Shown: positions 28,668 to 37,520, counted from the first letter of the stretch. The stretch is 64,000 nucleotides of DNA from Marinobacter excellens HL-55 (GCA_001314845.1 LJZQ01000004.1:160885-224884); one strand, 5' to 3'. Notes: generated by a model not told the origin, from the letters alone. Made by a program: numbers and translations.

Positions 28668-29297
28668 ATGGCTTATCGCGAAACAGAGAAGATGCGGCAA
28701 CGTAAAGCCCAGGCGCGCAACAAGATCATCGAGTGCACCTGGGAGTGCGTCGCAGAAGGCGGTTTTCGTGGCGCCAGAGTCACCCGCATAGCGGGCCTTG
28801 CAGGCGTCGCGACTGGCACCATCTATCGCCATTTCGAATCCCGCGAGGATCTGTTTGCCGAGATCTTCCGGCTGGCGACACAACGGGAAGTCGACAAAGT
28901 TGCCGAGGCATTAAACGTGGCGGGCAGCGCCGTTGAGCGGCTAGATAACGCTCTGCGGAAATTCGCCCAACGGGCGCTTAAGGGCCCCATGAAAGCCTGG
29001 GCCCTGATCGCCGAACCGGTCGACCCGAAAGTCGAAGAAGAGCGACTGGTTTACCGAAAAGCTTACGCCACCCTGTTTGAACAGGCGATCCGGGATGGCA
29101 TAGCCGAAGGCTGCCTCCCGGAACAGAATCCCCGATTGAGCAGCACCTGCCTGGTCGGAGCCATATCAGAATCCCTGGTGGGGCCGCTGTCGCCAACACA
29201 GACAGACGCCGCTCTAGGCAATGACAACAACCAAGATGAACTGGTCAACGCCATCGTCTGCTTCTGCATCCGGGGGTTGACCGACTCCAGGAGCTAA
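28668..29297 (+). CDS. TetR family transcriptional regulator
   Basis: A 209-residue regulator with the helix-turn-helix at residues ~15-65 (RNKIIECTWECVAEGGF, then IAGLAGVATGTIYRHFESRE). The C-terminal part would bind the effector. It is two bases ahead of an AidB-like acyl-CoA dehydrogenase, so the two are translated from one message. The regulator probably responds to an acyl-CoA or related compound (inference). An AAGGAG ribosome-binding site precedes the ATG. Confidence 0.9.
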   Translation: MAYRETEKMRQRKAQARNKIIECTWECVAEGGFRGARVTRIAGLAGVATGTIYRHFESREDLFAEIFRLATQREVDKVAEALNVAGSAVERLDNALRKFAQRALKGPMKAWALIAEPVDPKVEEERLVYRKAYATLFEQAIRDGIAEGCLPEQNPRLSSTCLVGAISESLVGPLSPTQTDAALGNDNNQDELVNAIVCFCIRGLTDSRS

Positions 29298-29299
29298 TC

Positions 29300-31006
29300 A
29301 TGAACAGCCCGCAACGCAGCCATCGTCCAGCCACCGAGCAACCGCCGAAGGACGACCGCTACCTGTCCGCGACCCATAAGGTGACCAACCAGCCCGGTGC
29401 GCTGCAAGACTACAACCTCTACGAACAGGACATCGCATTGCGGGAAGCAGTGCTCCGCGAAGGTGCCGGTCACGCCCATGACGACCTGAGCCAGTTCGGC
29501 GCCTGGGCCGGTAAAGCCGACACCATCGAACTGGGCCACCTGGCCAACGCCAACAAGCCCAGCTTCCGGACCCACGACCGCTACGGCCACCGGGTTGATG
29601 AAGTCAGCTTCCACCCTGCGTATCACGAATTGATGCGCGTCGCCCTGGAAAACGGCCTGCACAGCTCCCCCTGGACCAAACCGGGACCCGGCGCCCACGT
29701 AGCCCGGGCCGCAAAATACTACCTGCATTCCCAGGTAGAAGCGGCCCACTGCTGTCCGATCACCATGACCTTCGCGGCCACCCCGTCCATCCAGAACCAA
29801 CCAGACCTGGCCAAACTCTGGGCCCCGAAAATCCTGGCCAACGAATACGACAGCCGCAATGTGCCAGATACCGAGAAAACCTCCGTCACCATCGGCATGG
29901 CCATGACCGAAAAACAGGGTGGCAGTGACGTACGCGCCAACACCACCCGCGCTTACGCCACAGGTCAGGAAGGCCCCGGCCAGCCCTACGAACTGGTCGG
30001 CCACAAATGGTTTGTCTCCGCCCCCATGTGTGACGCCTTCCTGGTGCTGGCCCAGACCGCCAGCGGCCTGTCCTGCTTCCTGATGCCCCGGTGGCGCCCG
30101 GACGGCACTAAGAACCCCTGGCAGGTCCAGCAGCTTAAAAACAAAATGGGCAACGTCGCCAACGCCTCCAGCGAAGTCGAAATCCGTGGCGCCCTGGCCT
30201 GGATGGTCGGCGAAGAAGGCCGCGGCGTACCCACCATCATCGAAATGGTCGCCATGACCCGCTTCGACTGCATGATTGGCAGCACAGCCGGCATGCGCCA
30301 GGCCGTCGCCCAGGCCACCCACCACAGCCACAACCGCAGCGCCTTTGGCGCAAAGCTCAGCGAGCAACCGCTGATGCAGAACGTACTGGCCGATCTGATC
30401 ATCGAAAACGAAGCCGCCCTCGCCTTCACCCTGCGCGTGGCCCGGGCAATGGACAACCAGAACAACGAGCACGAACGCCTGCTGGCAAGACTGACCACAC
30501 CCGTCGGCAAATACTGGATCTGCAAACGCACCCCCAACCACGCCTACGAAGCCATGGAATGCATCGGCGGCAGCGGCGTGATGGAAGACTGCATCATGCC
30601 CCGTCTGTTCCGGGAATCCCCGGTCAACGCCATCTGGGAAGGCAGCGGCAACGTCCAGTGCCTGGACACCCTCCGCGCCATACAGAAAGAACCCGAAAGC
30701 CTCGACGCCTTCTTCAAAGAAGCCGCCCAAGCCAAAGGCACCGACCGCCGCTTCGACCAGTTCCTGGCCCAGCTCCAGCAAGATTTCGCCGACATCAGCG
30801 ACTTCCAGTATCGCGCCCGCAATCTGGTCGACCGCCTGGCCCTCGTCATGCAAGGCTCCCTGCTGCTGCGCTTTGGCGACAAAGACGTCGCCGACGGCTT
30901 CTGCGCGTCCAGACTGCAATCCGGCGGCGGCATGAACTACGGCAACCTGCCCTCCGGCACCAACCCGGCGGCGATTATCAAACGGGCAACGCCTGTAGTA
31001 GGCTAG
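29300..31006 (+). CDS. AidB-like acyl-CoA dehydrogenase
   Basis: A 568-residue flavoprotein aligning in layout with E. coli AidB: HSSPWTKPGPGAHVARAA, CCPITMTFAATPS, the FAD/substrate motif GMAMTEKQGGSDVRANTT, LVGHKWFVSAPM and MPRLFRESPVNAIWEGSGN. The last contains the acyl-CoA dehydrogenase active-site glutamate region. AidB is linked to the alkylation response, but AidB-like proteins beside TetR genes in hydrocarbon degraders may act in acyl-CoA metabolism. Either is possible. Codon use is strongly C-ending, more than in the housekeeping genes nearby. A long frame on the opposite strand here is a shadow caused by that bias. Confidence 0.88.
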   Translation: MNSPQRSHRPATEQPPKDDRYLSATHKVTNQPGALQDYNLYEQDIALREAVLREGAGHAHDDLSQFGAWAGKADTIELGHLANANKPSFRTHDRYGHRVDEVSFHPAYHELMRVALENGLHSSPWTKPGPGAHVARAAKYYLHSQVEAAHCCPITMTFAATPSIQNQPDLAKLWAPKILANEYDSRNVPDTEKTSVTIGMAMTEKQGGSDVRANTTRAYATGQEGPGQPYELVGHKWFVSAPMCDAFLVLAQTASGLSCFLMPRWRPDGTKNPWQVQQLKNKMGNVANASSEVEIRGALAWMVGEEGRGVPTIIEMVAMTRFDCMIGSTAGMRQAVAQATHHSHNRSAFGAKLSEQPLMQNVLADLIIENEAALAFTLRVARAMDNQNNEHERLLARLTTPVGKYWICKRTPNHAYEAMECIGGSGVMEDCIMPRLFRESPVNAIWEGSGNVQCLDTLRAIQKEPESLDAFFKEAAQAKGTDRRFDQFLAQLQQDFADISDFQYRARNLVDRLALVMQGSLLLRFGDKDVADGFCASRLQSGGGMNYGNLPSGTNPAAIIKRATPVVG

Positions 31007-31076
31007 AAAAAAACCGATCAGCTCGTGCCTGACATCTAAGAGGGCGGGCTGAAGGGACTCCCCGTAAAATGTTTGA

Positions 31077-31185
31077 GAATCGGGGAGGAACAGCTTTCCA
31101 AAACCTTGCGGAGCCATGGATGGCGGAGCAGAGCGTACAGGGAAGTATTCACAGCGTGTTTTGGAAAGCTGTTCCTCCCCGGTTC
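31077..31185. repeat. three-stem intergenic element, copy C
   Basis: Arms 31081-31104 and 31158-31181 are perfectly complementary over 24 bases and extend to 31077-31185 with one G-T wobble. The 53-base core, read on the minus strand, differs from copy D at only two bases, yet the arms are unrelated except for the innermost CCAAAAC/GTTTTGG. It sits 70 bases after the AidB-like stop and 25 before the DUF503 gene. Confidence 0.88.
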
Positions 31186-31210
31186 CTCCACCAAAAGCTG
31201 GACCCAAAAA

Positions 31211-31555
31211 ATGTCAGAAGCCCTGAGAAAGCTGCTTAGGGAAGGCAACTCGCCAACCCAGACCACGATCACTCCGCACATCGGCATCCTGACCCTGCAC
31301 TTCCAGCTCTACGCCTGCGAAGACCTCAAAGCCAAACGCAAAGCCTTCACCGCCATGAAAGCCGTCTGGGGCAAAGAACCCGACCTGGCCGTCAGCGAAA
31401 CCGCCGACCACGACGCCCTAGACTGCGCCACCTGGACCATCGCCGCCCTCGGTGCCAGCACCCAGCAAATCACCCAGCGCCTCGACCAGGTCGAAAAAGA
31501 CATTCAGGACCGCATCGACGCCGCCATCCTCGACGTCCACCGCGAAATCCTCTGA
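31211..31555 (+). CDS. DUF503 family protein
   Basis: A 114-residue protein. From residue ~20 it follows the DUF503/YlxP pattern: HIGILTLHFQL, LKAKRKAFTAMK, LAVSETADHDALDCATWTIAALG. The family is small and of unclear function. The ATG at 31211 lies just past element C. An in-frame codon at 31073 would translate through the repeat and is rejected. It uses the same C-ending codons as its neighbours. Confidence 0.75.
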   Translation: MSEALRKLLREGNSPTQTTITPHIGILTLHFQLYACEDLKAKRKAFTAMKAVWGKEPDLAVSETADHDALDCATWTIAALGASTQQITQRLDQVEKDIQDRIDAAILDVHREIL

Positions 31556-31646
31556 CCCGACCCAACAACCAGAATATCCAATACCCCCGGGGCATAGCGT
31601 CAATCCTGCTCAAGCCTTATACTACGGCCCCTCAGGGAATACATGA

Positions 31647-31693
31647 CCTGCCAACAGGCAGGACAGCATTACAAATGCCAGGCCCCGCCTGGC
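31647..31693 (+). other. two tandem hairpins in the panP leader
   Basis: CCTGCC-AACA-GGCAGG (31647-31662) and GCCAGGC-CCC-GCCTGGC (31677-31693) lie 60-107 bases before the decarboxylase start. Neither has a T tract, so a terminator is unlikely. They may shape or protect the leader RNA. Confidence 0.45.
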
Positions 31694-31753
31694 CCCGTCC
31701 GCTGGGTTTCCGGAACCAACCCCTCGGATAACCACTGAATTGTGTGTGGATCT

Positions 31754-33430
31754 ATGACCGGAAAAAAGAAATCCGCTCAGGCCTCGATTGAAGCCATGTA
31801 TCGCGTATTCACGGTGCCCGAAGCACCGGAATCGACGCTGAGCCGCATAGACCAGAACATCTCCCGTAACCTGGCTGGATTTCTCCAGGAACACATCGTT
31901 GCCGTCGAACGAGACCTGTCTGACGTCGAAAAGAACTTCGCCGACTCCGTGATCCCGGAAAAACCCGTATTCGTCTCAGAGCAAGCCCAGTTCCTGCTCG
32001 ACAAACTCGTGGCCAACTCCGTTCACACCGCCTCACCGGCATTTATCGGCCACATGACCTCGGCACTGCCCTACTTCATGCTGCCGCTGTCCAAAATCAT
32101 GATTGCCCTGAACCAGAACCTGGTCAAAACCGAAACCTCCAAGGCCTTCACGCCTATGGAGCGCCAGGTACTGGGCATGATTCATCGGCTGGTGTACCAG
32201 CAAGACGGCGCTTTTTACCGCAAATGGATGCACGACCCCCGGCATGCCCTTGGCGCCATGTGCTCCGGCGGCACCGTCGCCAACCTGACCGCCCTGTGGG
32301 TCGCCCGAAACCGCGCCTTCCCGGCCGAAGGCAGTTTTCGTGGCCTGCACGAAGAAGGCCTGTTCCGGGCCCTGAAATACTATGGCTACGAAGGCGCCGC
32401 CATCGTCGTCTCCAAACGCGGCCATTACTCCCTGCGCAAAGCCGCCGACATCCTCGGCCTGGGCCGTGACGCCCTGGTACCGGTCGACACCGACGACAAC
32501 AACTGCATCCAGACCGACGCCCTGCGCGATAAATGCCTGGAATTGCAGAAACAGAAAATCAAAGTCATGGCCATCTGCGGCGTGGCTGGCACCACCGAAA
32601 CCGGCAACGTCGACCCATTGGACGCCATGGCCGACATCGCCCGAGAATTCGGCGCTCACTTCCACGTAGACGCCGCCTGGGGTGGCCCAACCCTGTTTTC
32701 CCGCACCTACCGGCACTTGTTGCGGGGCATCGAAAACGCCGACTCGGTAACCTTCGATGCCCACAAACAACTTTACGTACCCATGGGTGTCGGCCTGGTC
32801 GTGTTCAAAGACCCAAGCCTGGCCAGCGCGGTAGAACATCACGCCCAGTACATCATCCGAAAAGGCTCCAGAGACCTCGGCAGCACCACCCTCGAAGGCT
32901 CTCGCCCGGGCATGTCCATGCTGATCCACTCCGGCCTGAAAATCCTGGCCCGGGAAGGCTACGAAATCCTGATCGACCAGGGCATAGAGAAGGCCAAAAC
33001 CTTCGCCCAGATGATCGACGAGCAATCAGACTTCGAACTGGTCACCCGACCAGAACTGAACATACTGACCTACCGTTACTGCCCGGAAATCGCCCAGCAA
33101 GCCTTGGCCGCCGCAGACGAACTTCAGGCAGAAAAAATGAACACCTGCCTGAACCGAATCACCAAGTTCATCCAGAAAACCCAGCGGGAACGCGGCAAAG
33201 CGTTCGTCTCCCGTACCCGCCTGGAGCCGGCCAAGTATTACCACTTCCCCTGCATCGTGTTCCGGGTGGTATTGGCTAACCCGTTAACAACACCGGAAAT
33301 TCTGGAAGACATCCTGAAAGAACAAAGGGAGCTGTCGAAGGAAAACGGTATTGCAGACGAGATCGCGATTCTGCACCAGATGGCCGAAGCGGTGTTAAAG
33401 CAGAACCAGAAAGAAGCCAAACAGGCCTGA
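31754..33430 (+). CDS. panP: PanP-type pyridoxal-dependent aspartate 1-decarboxylase
   Basis: A 558-residue PLP decarboxylase of the glutamate-decarboxylase fold. Markers are ASPAFIGHMTSALPYFM, GAMCSGGTVANLTALW, HVDAAWGGP and the PLP lysine in FDAHKQLYVPMG. The sequence fits the PanP group, shown in Vibrio to make beta-alanine from aspartate for pantothenate. That would supply CoA synthesis together with coaBC and coaD. A glutamate decarboxylase activity cannot be excluded. I use the ATG at 31754; a GTG at 31742 is also in frame. Element D follows 81 bases after the stop. Confidence 0.85.
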   Translation: MTGKKKSAQASIEAMYRVFTVPEAPESTLSRIDQNISRNLAGFLQEHIVAVERDLSDVEKNFADSVIPEKPVFVSEQAQFLLDKLVANSVHTASPAFIGHMTSALPYFMLPLSKIMIALNQNLVKTETSKAFTPMERQVLGMIHRLVYQQDGAFYRKWMHDPRHALGAMCSGGTVANLTALWVARNRAFPAEGSFRGLHEEGLFRALKYYGYEGAAIVVSKRGHYSLRKAADILGLGRDALVPVDTDDNNCIQTDALRDKCLELQKQKIKVMAICGVAGTTETGNVDPLDAMADIAREFGAHFHVDAAWGGPTLFSRTYRHLLRGIENADSVTFDAHKQLYVPMGVGLVVFKDPSLASAVEHHAQYIIRKGSRDLGSTTLEGSRPGMSMLIHSGLKILAREGYEILIDQGIEKAKTFAQMIDEQSDFELVTRPELNILTYRYCPEIAQQALAAADELQAEKMNTCLNRITKFIQKTQRERGKAFVSRTRLEPAKYYHFPCIVFRVVLANPLTTPEILEDILKEQRELSKENGIADEIAILHQMAEAVLKQNQKEAKQA

Positions 33431-33477
33431 TTTTACCGGAAATCACTCAAAGCTTTGGGGCGGGGCTTGTGGGAGCC

Positions 33478-33500
33478 CTTTCCAAAACCTTGCGGAGCCA
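33478..33500. repeat. remnant of a further three-stem element
   Basis: Twenty-three bases here equal positions 31094-31116 of copy C (arm end plus core start), followed by a shortened GTCGGAGCC segment. It directly abuts copy D and looks like a decayed or partly overwritten copy. Confidence 0.6.
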
Positions 33501-33511
33501 GTCGGAGCCAC

Positions 33512-33624
33512 GCAAGGGGGTGGGGGAACTTCTCCCAAAACACGCTGTGAATACATCCCTGTACGCTCTGCTCCGCCATCCATGGCTCCGTAAGGTTTTG
33601 GGAGAAGTTCCCCCACCCCCTTGC
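33512..33624. repeat. three-stem intergenic element, copy D
   Basis: Arms 33512-33541 and 33595-33624 are perfectly complementary over 30 bases. The 53-base core holds TACA-TCCC-TGTA (33552-33563) and GCCA-TCCA-TGGC (33575-33586). It lies between the decarboxylase and a convergent small gene and could also end both transcripts. Confidence 0.9.
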
Positions 33625-33653
33625 TCAGAGTTCGTTTTCAATACCCGAATCAA

Positions 33654-33920
33654 TCAGTAAAGCGCGTCTTCGTCATCCAGCACTTCGTGCAGGATCTCCA
33701 GAAACATCTTGTCCGCCTCGCTCCAGTTCTCCGGAATACGGATCGTAGTGTTGGCACTGATCTCGCGGGCAATCAACTCGTCAGAGTTGGGCTCACCCTT
33801 GTACTTGCGGGCAATCTCCATGGATTTAACTGCAATGGTCGGCTCACTCATCACCTTCTTGATGAACACCCGTAACTCTTCAATCATCTTGGCCTGACGA
33901 CTCTCGGACGATGAACTCAT
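33654..33920 (-). CDS. small conserved-looking protein, unknown function
   Basis: An 88-residue, mostly helical, acidic protein (IEELRVFIKKVMSEPTIAV, ending LHEVLDDEDALY). No signal peptide, membrane segment or cysteine is seen, and I do not recognise the family. GGGGAG lies eight bases before the ATG, and codon use matches the neighbourhood, so it is very likely real. It stands between element D and the Pit transporter, with 101 bases to the latter. Confidence 0.7.
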   Translation of the reverse strand: MSSSSESRQAKMIEELRVFIKKVMSEPTIAVKSMEIARKYKGEPNSDELIAREISANTTIRIPENWSEADKMFLEILHEVLDDEDALY

Positions 33921-34021
33921 TCTCTACTCCCCGAATGTGAACCACCGCAAAGCAAACCCGCTTCGCGCAATGCCTCTAGTATGGCCAAACAGCGGAGCTG
34001 TCACCAGCCCCCGATAAACGA

Positions 34022-35587
34022 TCAGCCCAGCAAGCCACGAAGGGTAAAGAACAGGAACGCCGCCATCAAGGCTGACGCCGGCACCGTAATAATCCAGGCC
34101 GCTGCAATTCTGAACAAGTGTGAACGCTTGACCATCTCTTCCTTATAGATATTTTTCAAACGCTTACGCTCGGATTTCGACAGTGGCACCTGATCTTTTT
34201 TCTTCTTGGCCTGCTTCAACAGGTATTCCATTTCTTCAACTGAGGCGTTGCGGAAGTCTTCCAGGAACGGTTTCAGGCGCTCCTGTTCGGACGGATCATG
34301 ATGCTCAATAATCTTGTGCAATTGGGTCGCATAGTTAGACTTCAGATATTCGCGCAGGAAACCAACACCAAACACCCCGCCAATGGCGATGTGAGTAGAA
34401 CTGACTGGCAAACCCAACTGAGACGCCAGAATCACGGTCAATGCCGCCGACAACGCAATACAAAAAGCGCGGGTTTTATCGAGCTCGGTAATTTCACTGC
34501 CCACGGTTTTGATCAGCCTTGGACCAAACAACATCAGGCCTACCGCCAAACCAAAGGCGCCTACCAGCATGATCCACAAAGGAATACTGGCCGTCGTCAC
34601 GACACCGCCACCGGCTTGAATGGCATCGTTGATGGCAGCCAACGGACCAATGGCGTTCGCCACATCGTTAGCCCCATGAGCAAAACTGAGCAACGCCGCC
34701 GCAAAGATCAACGGCCAGGTGAACAGAGCGTTGACGCCATCGGTGCTGTTTTCCATGGTGGCCGCTTTACGGCCTACCAGCGTGCGCATAATGAAAAAGA
34801 CCACAACAGCAACCCCCAACCCCACCAGGGACGACTGCACAAAGGTCAGATCAACCAGCTTGCTCACGCCTTTGATCATCAGGTATGTGCCAAAGGCCCA
34901 TGCCATGATCGAGACCAGCCAGGGAACAAACGTACGAGCAGAAGCAACCAGATTCTGTCGATACAGAACTGTCTTTTTGATGGCGAACAGGAACAGAGCC
35001 GCCAGAACACCACCAAGCACCGGAGAGATCACCCAGCTCGCGACTATTTTGCTCATCACTGACCAATCAGCGATGGCCCAGCCGCCAGCGGCGATACCGG
35101 CGCCCAGAACACCACCAACAATGGAGTGCGTGGTAGACACAGGCGCGCCCATCCAGGTGGCAAGATTCAACCACAAAGCACCCGCCAGAAGAGCCGCGGT
35201 CATCAGCCAGACGAACGCCTGCGGATCTTCCAGCGTGGTCGGGTCAATAATCCCGCCTTTAATGGTCGAAACCACATCACCACCCGCAATGATCGCACCG
35301 CCAGCCTCAAAAACAGCCGCCAGTAAAACAGCTGCCCCCAGTGACAGAGCACCAGAACCCACCGCCGGGCCAACATTGTTGGCGACATCGTTGGCACCAA
35401 TATTGATGGCCATGTAGCCACCAATCACTGCAGCAGCCATCAGCAGAGTATTGTTGGGCAAACCCTGACTGAAAGCGCCGACCATTATCCAGACAAAGAG
35501 TAAGAAAAGAACGCTGAGGCCGACCCTGTAACGTTCCGTGGAGGGGCTGGTGAGAATGGTATCCAGAAAGCTGCCGGAACGGGCCAT
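34022..35587 (-). CDS. pit: inorganic phosphate transporter, PiT family
   Basis: A 521-residue membrane protein with about ten membrane segments and the duplicated PiT signature: MAINIGANDVANNVGPAVG near the N-terminus and SFAHGANDVANAIGPLAA in the second half. PVSTTHSIVGGVLGAG and PVSSTHIAIGGVFGVG form the paired re-entrant loops. A charged cytoplasmic loop (KKKKDQVPLSKSERKR) precedes the last segments. Uptake is expected to be driven by a proton or sodium gradient. It diverges from the diguanylate cyclase gene. Confidence 0.95.
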   Translation of the reverse strand: MARSGSFLDTILTSPSTERYRVGLSVLFLLFVWIMVGAFSQGLPNNTLLMAAAVIGGYMAINIGANDVANNVGPAVGSGALSLGAAVLLAAVFEAGGAIIAGGDVVSTIKGGIIDPTTLEDPQAFVWLMTAALLAGALWLNLATWMGAPVSTTHSIVGGVLGAGIAAGGWAIADWSVMSKIVASWVISPVLGGVLAALFLFAIKKTVLYRQNLVASARTFVPWLVSIMAWAFGTYLMIKGVSKLVDLTFVQSSLVGLGVAVVVFFIMRTLVGRKAATMENSTDGVNALFTWPLIFAAALLSFAHGANDVANAIGPLAAINDAIQAGGGVVTTASIPLWIMLVGAFGLAVGLMLFGPRLIKTVGSEITELDKTRAFCIALSAALTVILASQLGLPVSSTHIAIGGVFGVGFLREYLKSNYATQLHKIIEHHDPSEQERLKPFLEDFRNASVEEMEYLLKQAKKKKDQVPLSKSERKRLKNIYKEEMVKRSHLFRIAAAWIITVPASALMAAFLFFTLRGLLG

Positions 35588-35646
35588 AGTTAGGGGTTTC
35601 TCTTTTAAGCTGAGTGAAATTCGGGCAATCTCGCCGCGGGGTGCGA

Positions 35647-35675
35647 ACTATAAAATTTTTGCCATACAATTGAAA
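35647..35675 (-). promoter_or_regulatory. possible promoter for pit
   Basis: On the minus strand TTTCAA (35675-35670) is followed after 17 bases by TATAGT (35652-35647). The leader would be about 55 bases. The -35 box is weak. Confidence 0.35.
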
Positions 35676-35785
35676 CATAACTGACATATAGACAGACGTC
35701 ACATTCCGAGAAAAGGGCCTGCAACTGCCACATAAATTGACGCATACTCCGCCAAAGCGCGTCATAAAAATGATAAAACCGGCTT

Positions 35786-36898
35786 ATGAACGAAAAAACG
35801 ATCGCCAATCACCCTGATTCAAGCGAACAGGAAGAGCGGCAGATATCACGACTACTGACCGGTCTCTCGGCAAGCGCGGTCATCTTCCTTGCGGGCATTG
35901 GTGCAAAAGCCTGGCATGCAGATCACACCACTCATGCCTGGGTATTGTGGCTGTTTATTCTGCCTATCGTCCTGAACATGGGCTGGTATACCTTGAAACG
36001 GGATCGCTTTGTCCAGAAGACCGGCTTGCTGATCACCGTCAGCCTGCTGTTTGCCTACTTGTTGGCGTCCGGCGGCGAAAGCAACACCGGGCCCCTGTGG
36101 TTCTATGTCTTTCCGCCCCTGCTGTTTTATCTGACTAGTCTCAAGGGCGGCACCGCTATTCTGCTGTTCTGCTACCTGGTTGCCCTTATTGTTTTCCAGT
36201 TTCCGGGCTTGCCGTTTGTGACGGCAGAATACTCGATCGATTTCAAAATCCGTTTTTTCGCCACCCTCACTTTCGAGTCCCTCTTCTGCTTTGTGCTGGA
36301 AGCGAGTCGTTTGCGGGCCCGCAACAAGTTGCTGGAGCTGGCCAAAGCTCATGAATACGCGGCGCGCACCGACGAGCTGACCGGGCTGGCCAATCGCAGA
36401 GACATGCAGAGCCGCCTGAACATGGAGTTCTCGCGGTTCAAACGGGCAGGCCACCACTTCTCTGTGGTGCTGATCGACCTGGACCTGTTCAAGCGGGTCA
36501 ACGACGACTACGGCCATGACGCCGGCGACGCAGTTCTGCAACAGTTTTCAGGCCTGGCCGGAACCATCATCCGGCAATCGGATGTGGCCGCACGTTGGGG
36601 CGGCGAAGAATTCCTGCTGTTGTTGCCAGATACCACACTGCTGCAGGCGCTGACACTTGCAGAGCGCCTGCGATCGGAAGTGTCCTCAACCGAATTCCGT
36701 CACCAGGGGGTGTTATTGCCCGTCACTATCAGTGCCGGCGTCTGTTCTATCTCCAAAGCCAATTCGGTAAATGAACTGCTCAAGCAGGCCGACATCCAAC
36801 TTTATAACGCCAAAAATGCCGGCCGAAACCGGATAGCGCCCAGAGTCCGCAGCCAGGAACATCCCGAGCAGACCAGTACTCCGGGTCCAGAAGCTTGA
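35786..36898 (+). CDS. membrane diguanylate cyclase (GGDEF)
   Basis: A 370-residue protein with five or six membrane segments in residues ~25-175 (VIFLAGIGAKAW, WVLWLFILPIVLNMGW, GLLITVSLLFAYLLASGG and others), then a cytoplasmic GGDEF domain starting at RTDELTGLANRRD. The active-site loop is ARWGGEEFLLLLP, a functional GGEEF, so it should make c-di-GMP from two GTP. The usual RxxD inhibitory site is not evident before the loop. The membrane part is the likely signal input; its ligand is unknown. Confidence 0.92.
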   Translation: MNEKTIANHPDSSEQEERQISRLLTGLSASAVIFLAGIGAKAWHADHTTHAWVLWLFILPIVLNMGWYTLKRDRFVQKTGLLITVSLLFAYLLASGGESNTGPLWFYVFPPLLFYLTSLKGGTAILLFCYLVALIVFQFPGLPFVTAEYSIDFKIRFFATLTFESLFCFVLEASRLRARNKLLELAKAHEYAARTDELTGLANRRDMQSRLNMEFSRFKRAGHHFSVVLIDLDLFKRVNDDYGHDAGDAVLQQFSGLAGTIIRQSDVAARWGGEEFLLLLPDTTLLQALTLAERLRSEVSSTEFRHQGVLLPVTISAGVCSISKANSVNELLKQADIQLYNAKNAGRNRIAPRVRSQEHPEQTSTPGPEA

Positions 36899-36974
36899 GC
36901 AAGCGGATTGCCCCCGCTATGATCGGGCACGGATGGCCACTCGGCCAAACGTTCAAGCAGCAAAAGGCAGTCAC

Positions 36975-37421
36975 ATGGCAGCAATTCGTATTCTGGTAGG
37001 CAGCGTTTATGGCGGGGCGTTGCTGACCGCTCGCCGCATTGGCAAAGAACTGGAGACCGAGGGGCACCAGGTGGTCGTTCTGGAAAACCCGCAACTGGAA
37101 GACATTACCAGCAACGACGACGCCCTGCTGGTATGCACCTCCACCACCGGGCAGGGCGAGGTGCCGCCAAACCTTCTGCCTTTCTATGTCGATCTGAAAG
37201 ACCAGTTACCACAGCAGCCAGGCCGCCCATTTGGCGTCATCGTTCTCGGCGACAGCTCCTACGGTGACACCTTCTGTGGCGCCGGCGCCTTAATGGAAGA
37301 AGCTCTCTACGAAACCAGTGCCCGCAAGGTTGGCGACTCGCTGAAGATTGATGCCCTGGAAACCCTGGAGCCCGAAACCGAGGCGGTGCCCTGGGCAAAA
37401 AGCTGGGTTAACGGGATTTGA
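36975..37421 (+). CDS. MioC-like flavodoxin
   Basis: A 148-residue flavodoxin-fold protein with the FMN phosphate loop GSVYGGALLTA, the isoalloxazine loop STTGQGEVPPNLLPF and GDSSYGDTFCGAG. It is a short-chain, MioC-type electron carrier; partners are not evident from context. AAAGG lies before the ATG at 36975, and an in-frame codon at 36933 is less likely. Confidence 0.88.
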   Translation: MAAIRILVGSVYGGALLTARRIGKELETEGHQVVVLENPQLEDITSNDDALLVCTSTTGQGEVPPNLLPFYVDLKDQLPQQPGRPFGVIVLGDSSYGDTFCGAGALMEEALYETSARKVGDSLKIDALETLEPETEAVPWAKSWVNGI

Positions 37422-37423
37422 CC

Positions 37424-37445
37424 TTTGGTAACACAAGTTACCAAA
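37424..37445. other. perfect 9-base-pair hairpin/palindrome
   Basis: TTTGGTAAC-ACAA-GTTACCAAA directly follows the flavodoxin stop and lies ~75 bases before the EAL gene. There is no T tract. It could be an operator or a weak transcript end. Confidence 0.45.
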
Positions 37446-37520
37446 TTGATGGGCAACGTCGCTTGAGCCGCCTCCGACGACAGGCCATACTCGGAGCCAT
37501 AATGATAAAAATGGTAATCT

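Noticed and set aside
29294..31207. 637-codon minus-strand frame opposite the acyl-CoA dehydrogenase
   Set aside because: Glycine- and valine-rich shadow produced by the C-ending codon bias of the real gene; no family features, and it reads through repeat C.
31073..31210. Extension of the DUF503 gene to 31073
   Set aside because: The extension translates through the inverted repeat of element C; ATG 31211 gives the expected protein.
35670..35700. CTGTC...TGTCA on the minus strand upstream of pit as a possible Pho box
   Set aside because: The half-sites are not 11 bases apart as in a Pho box, and the match to the consensus is poor.
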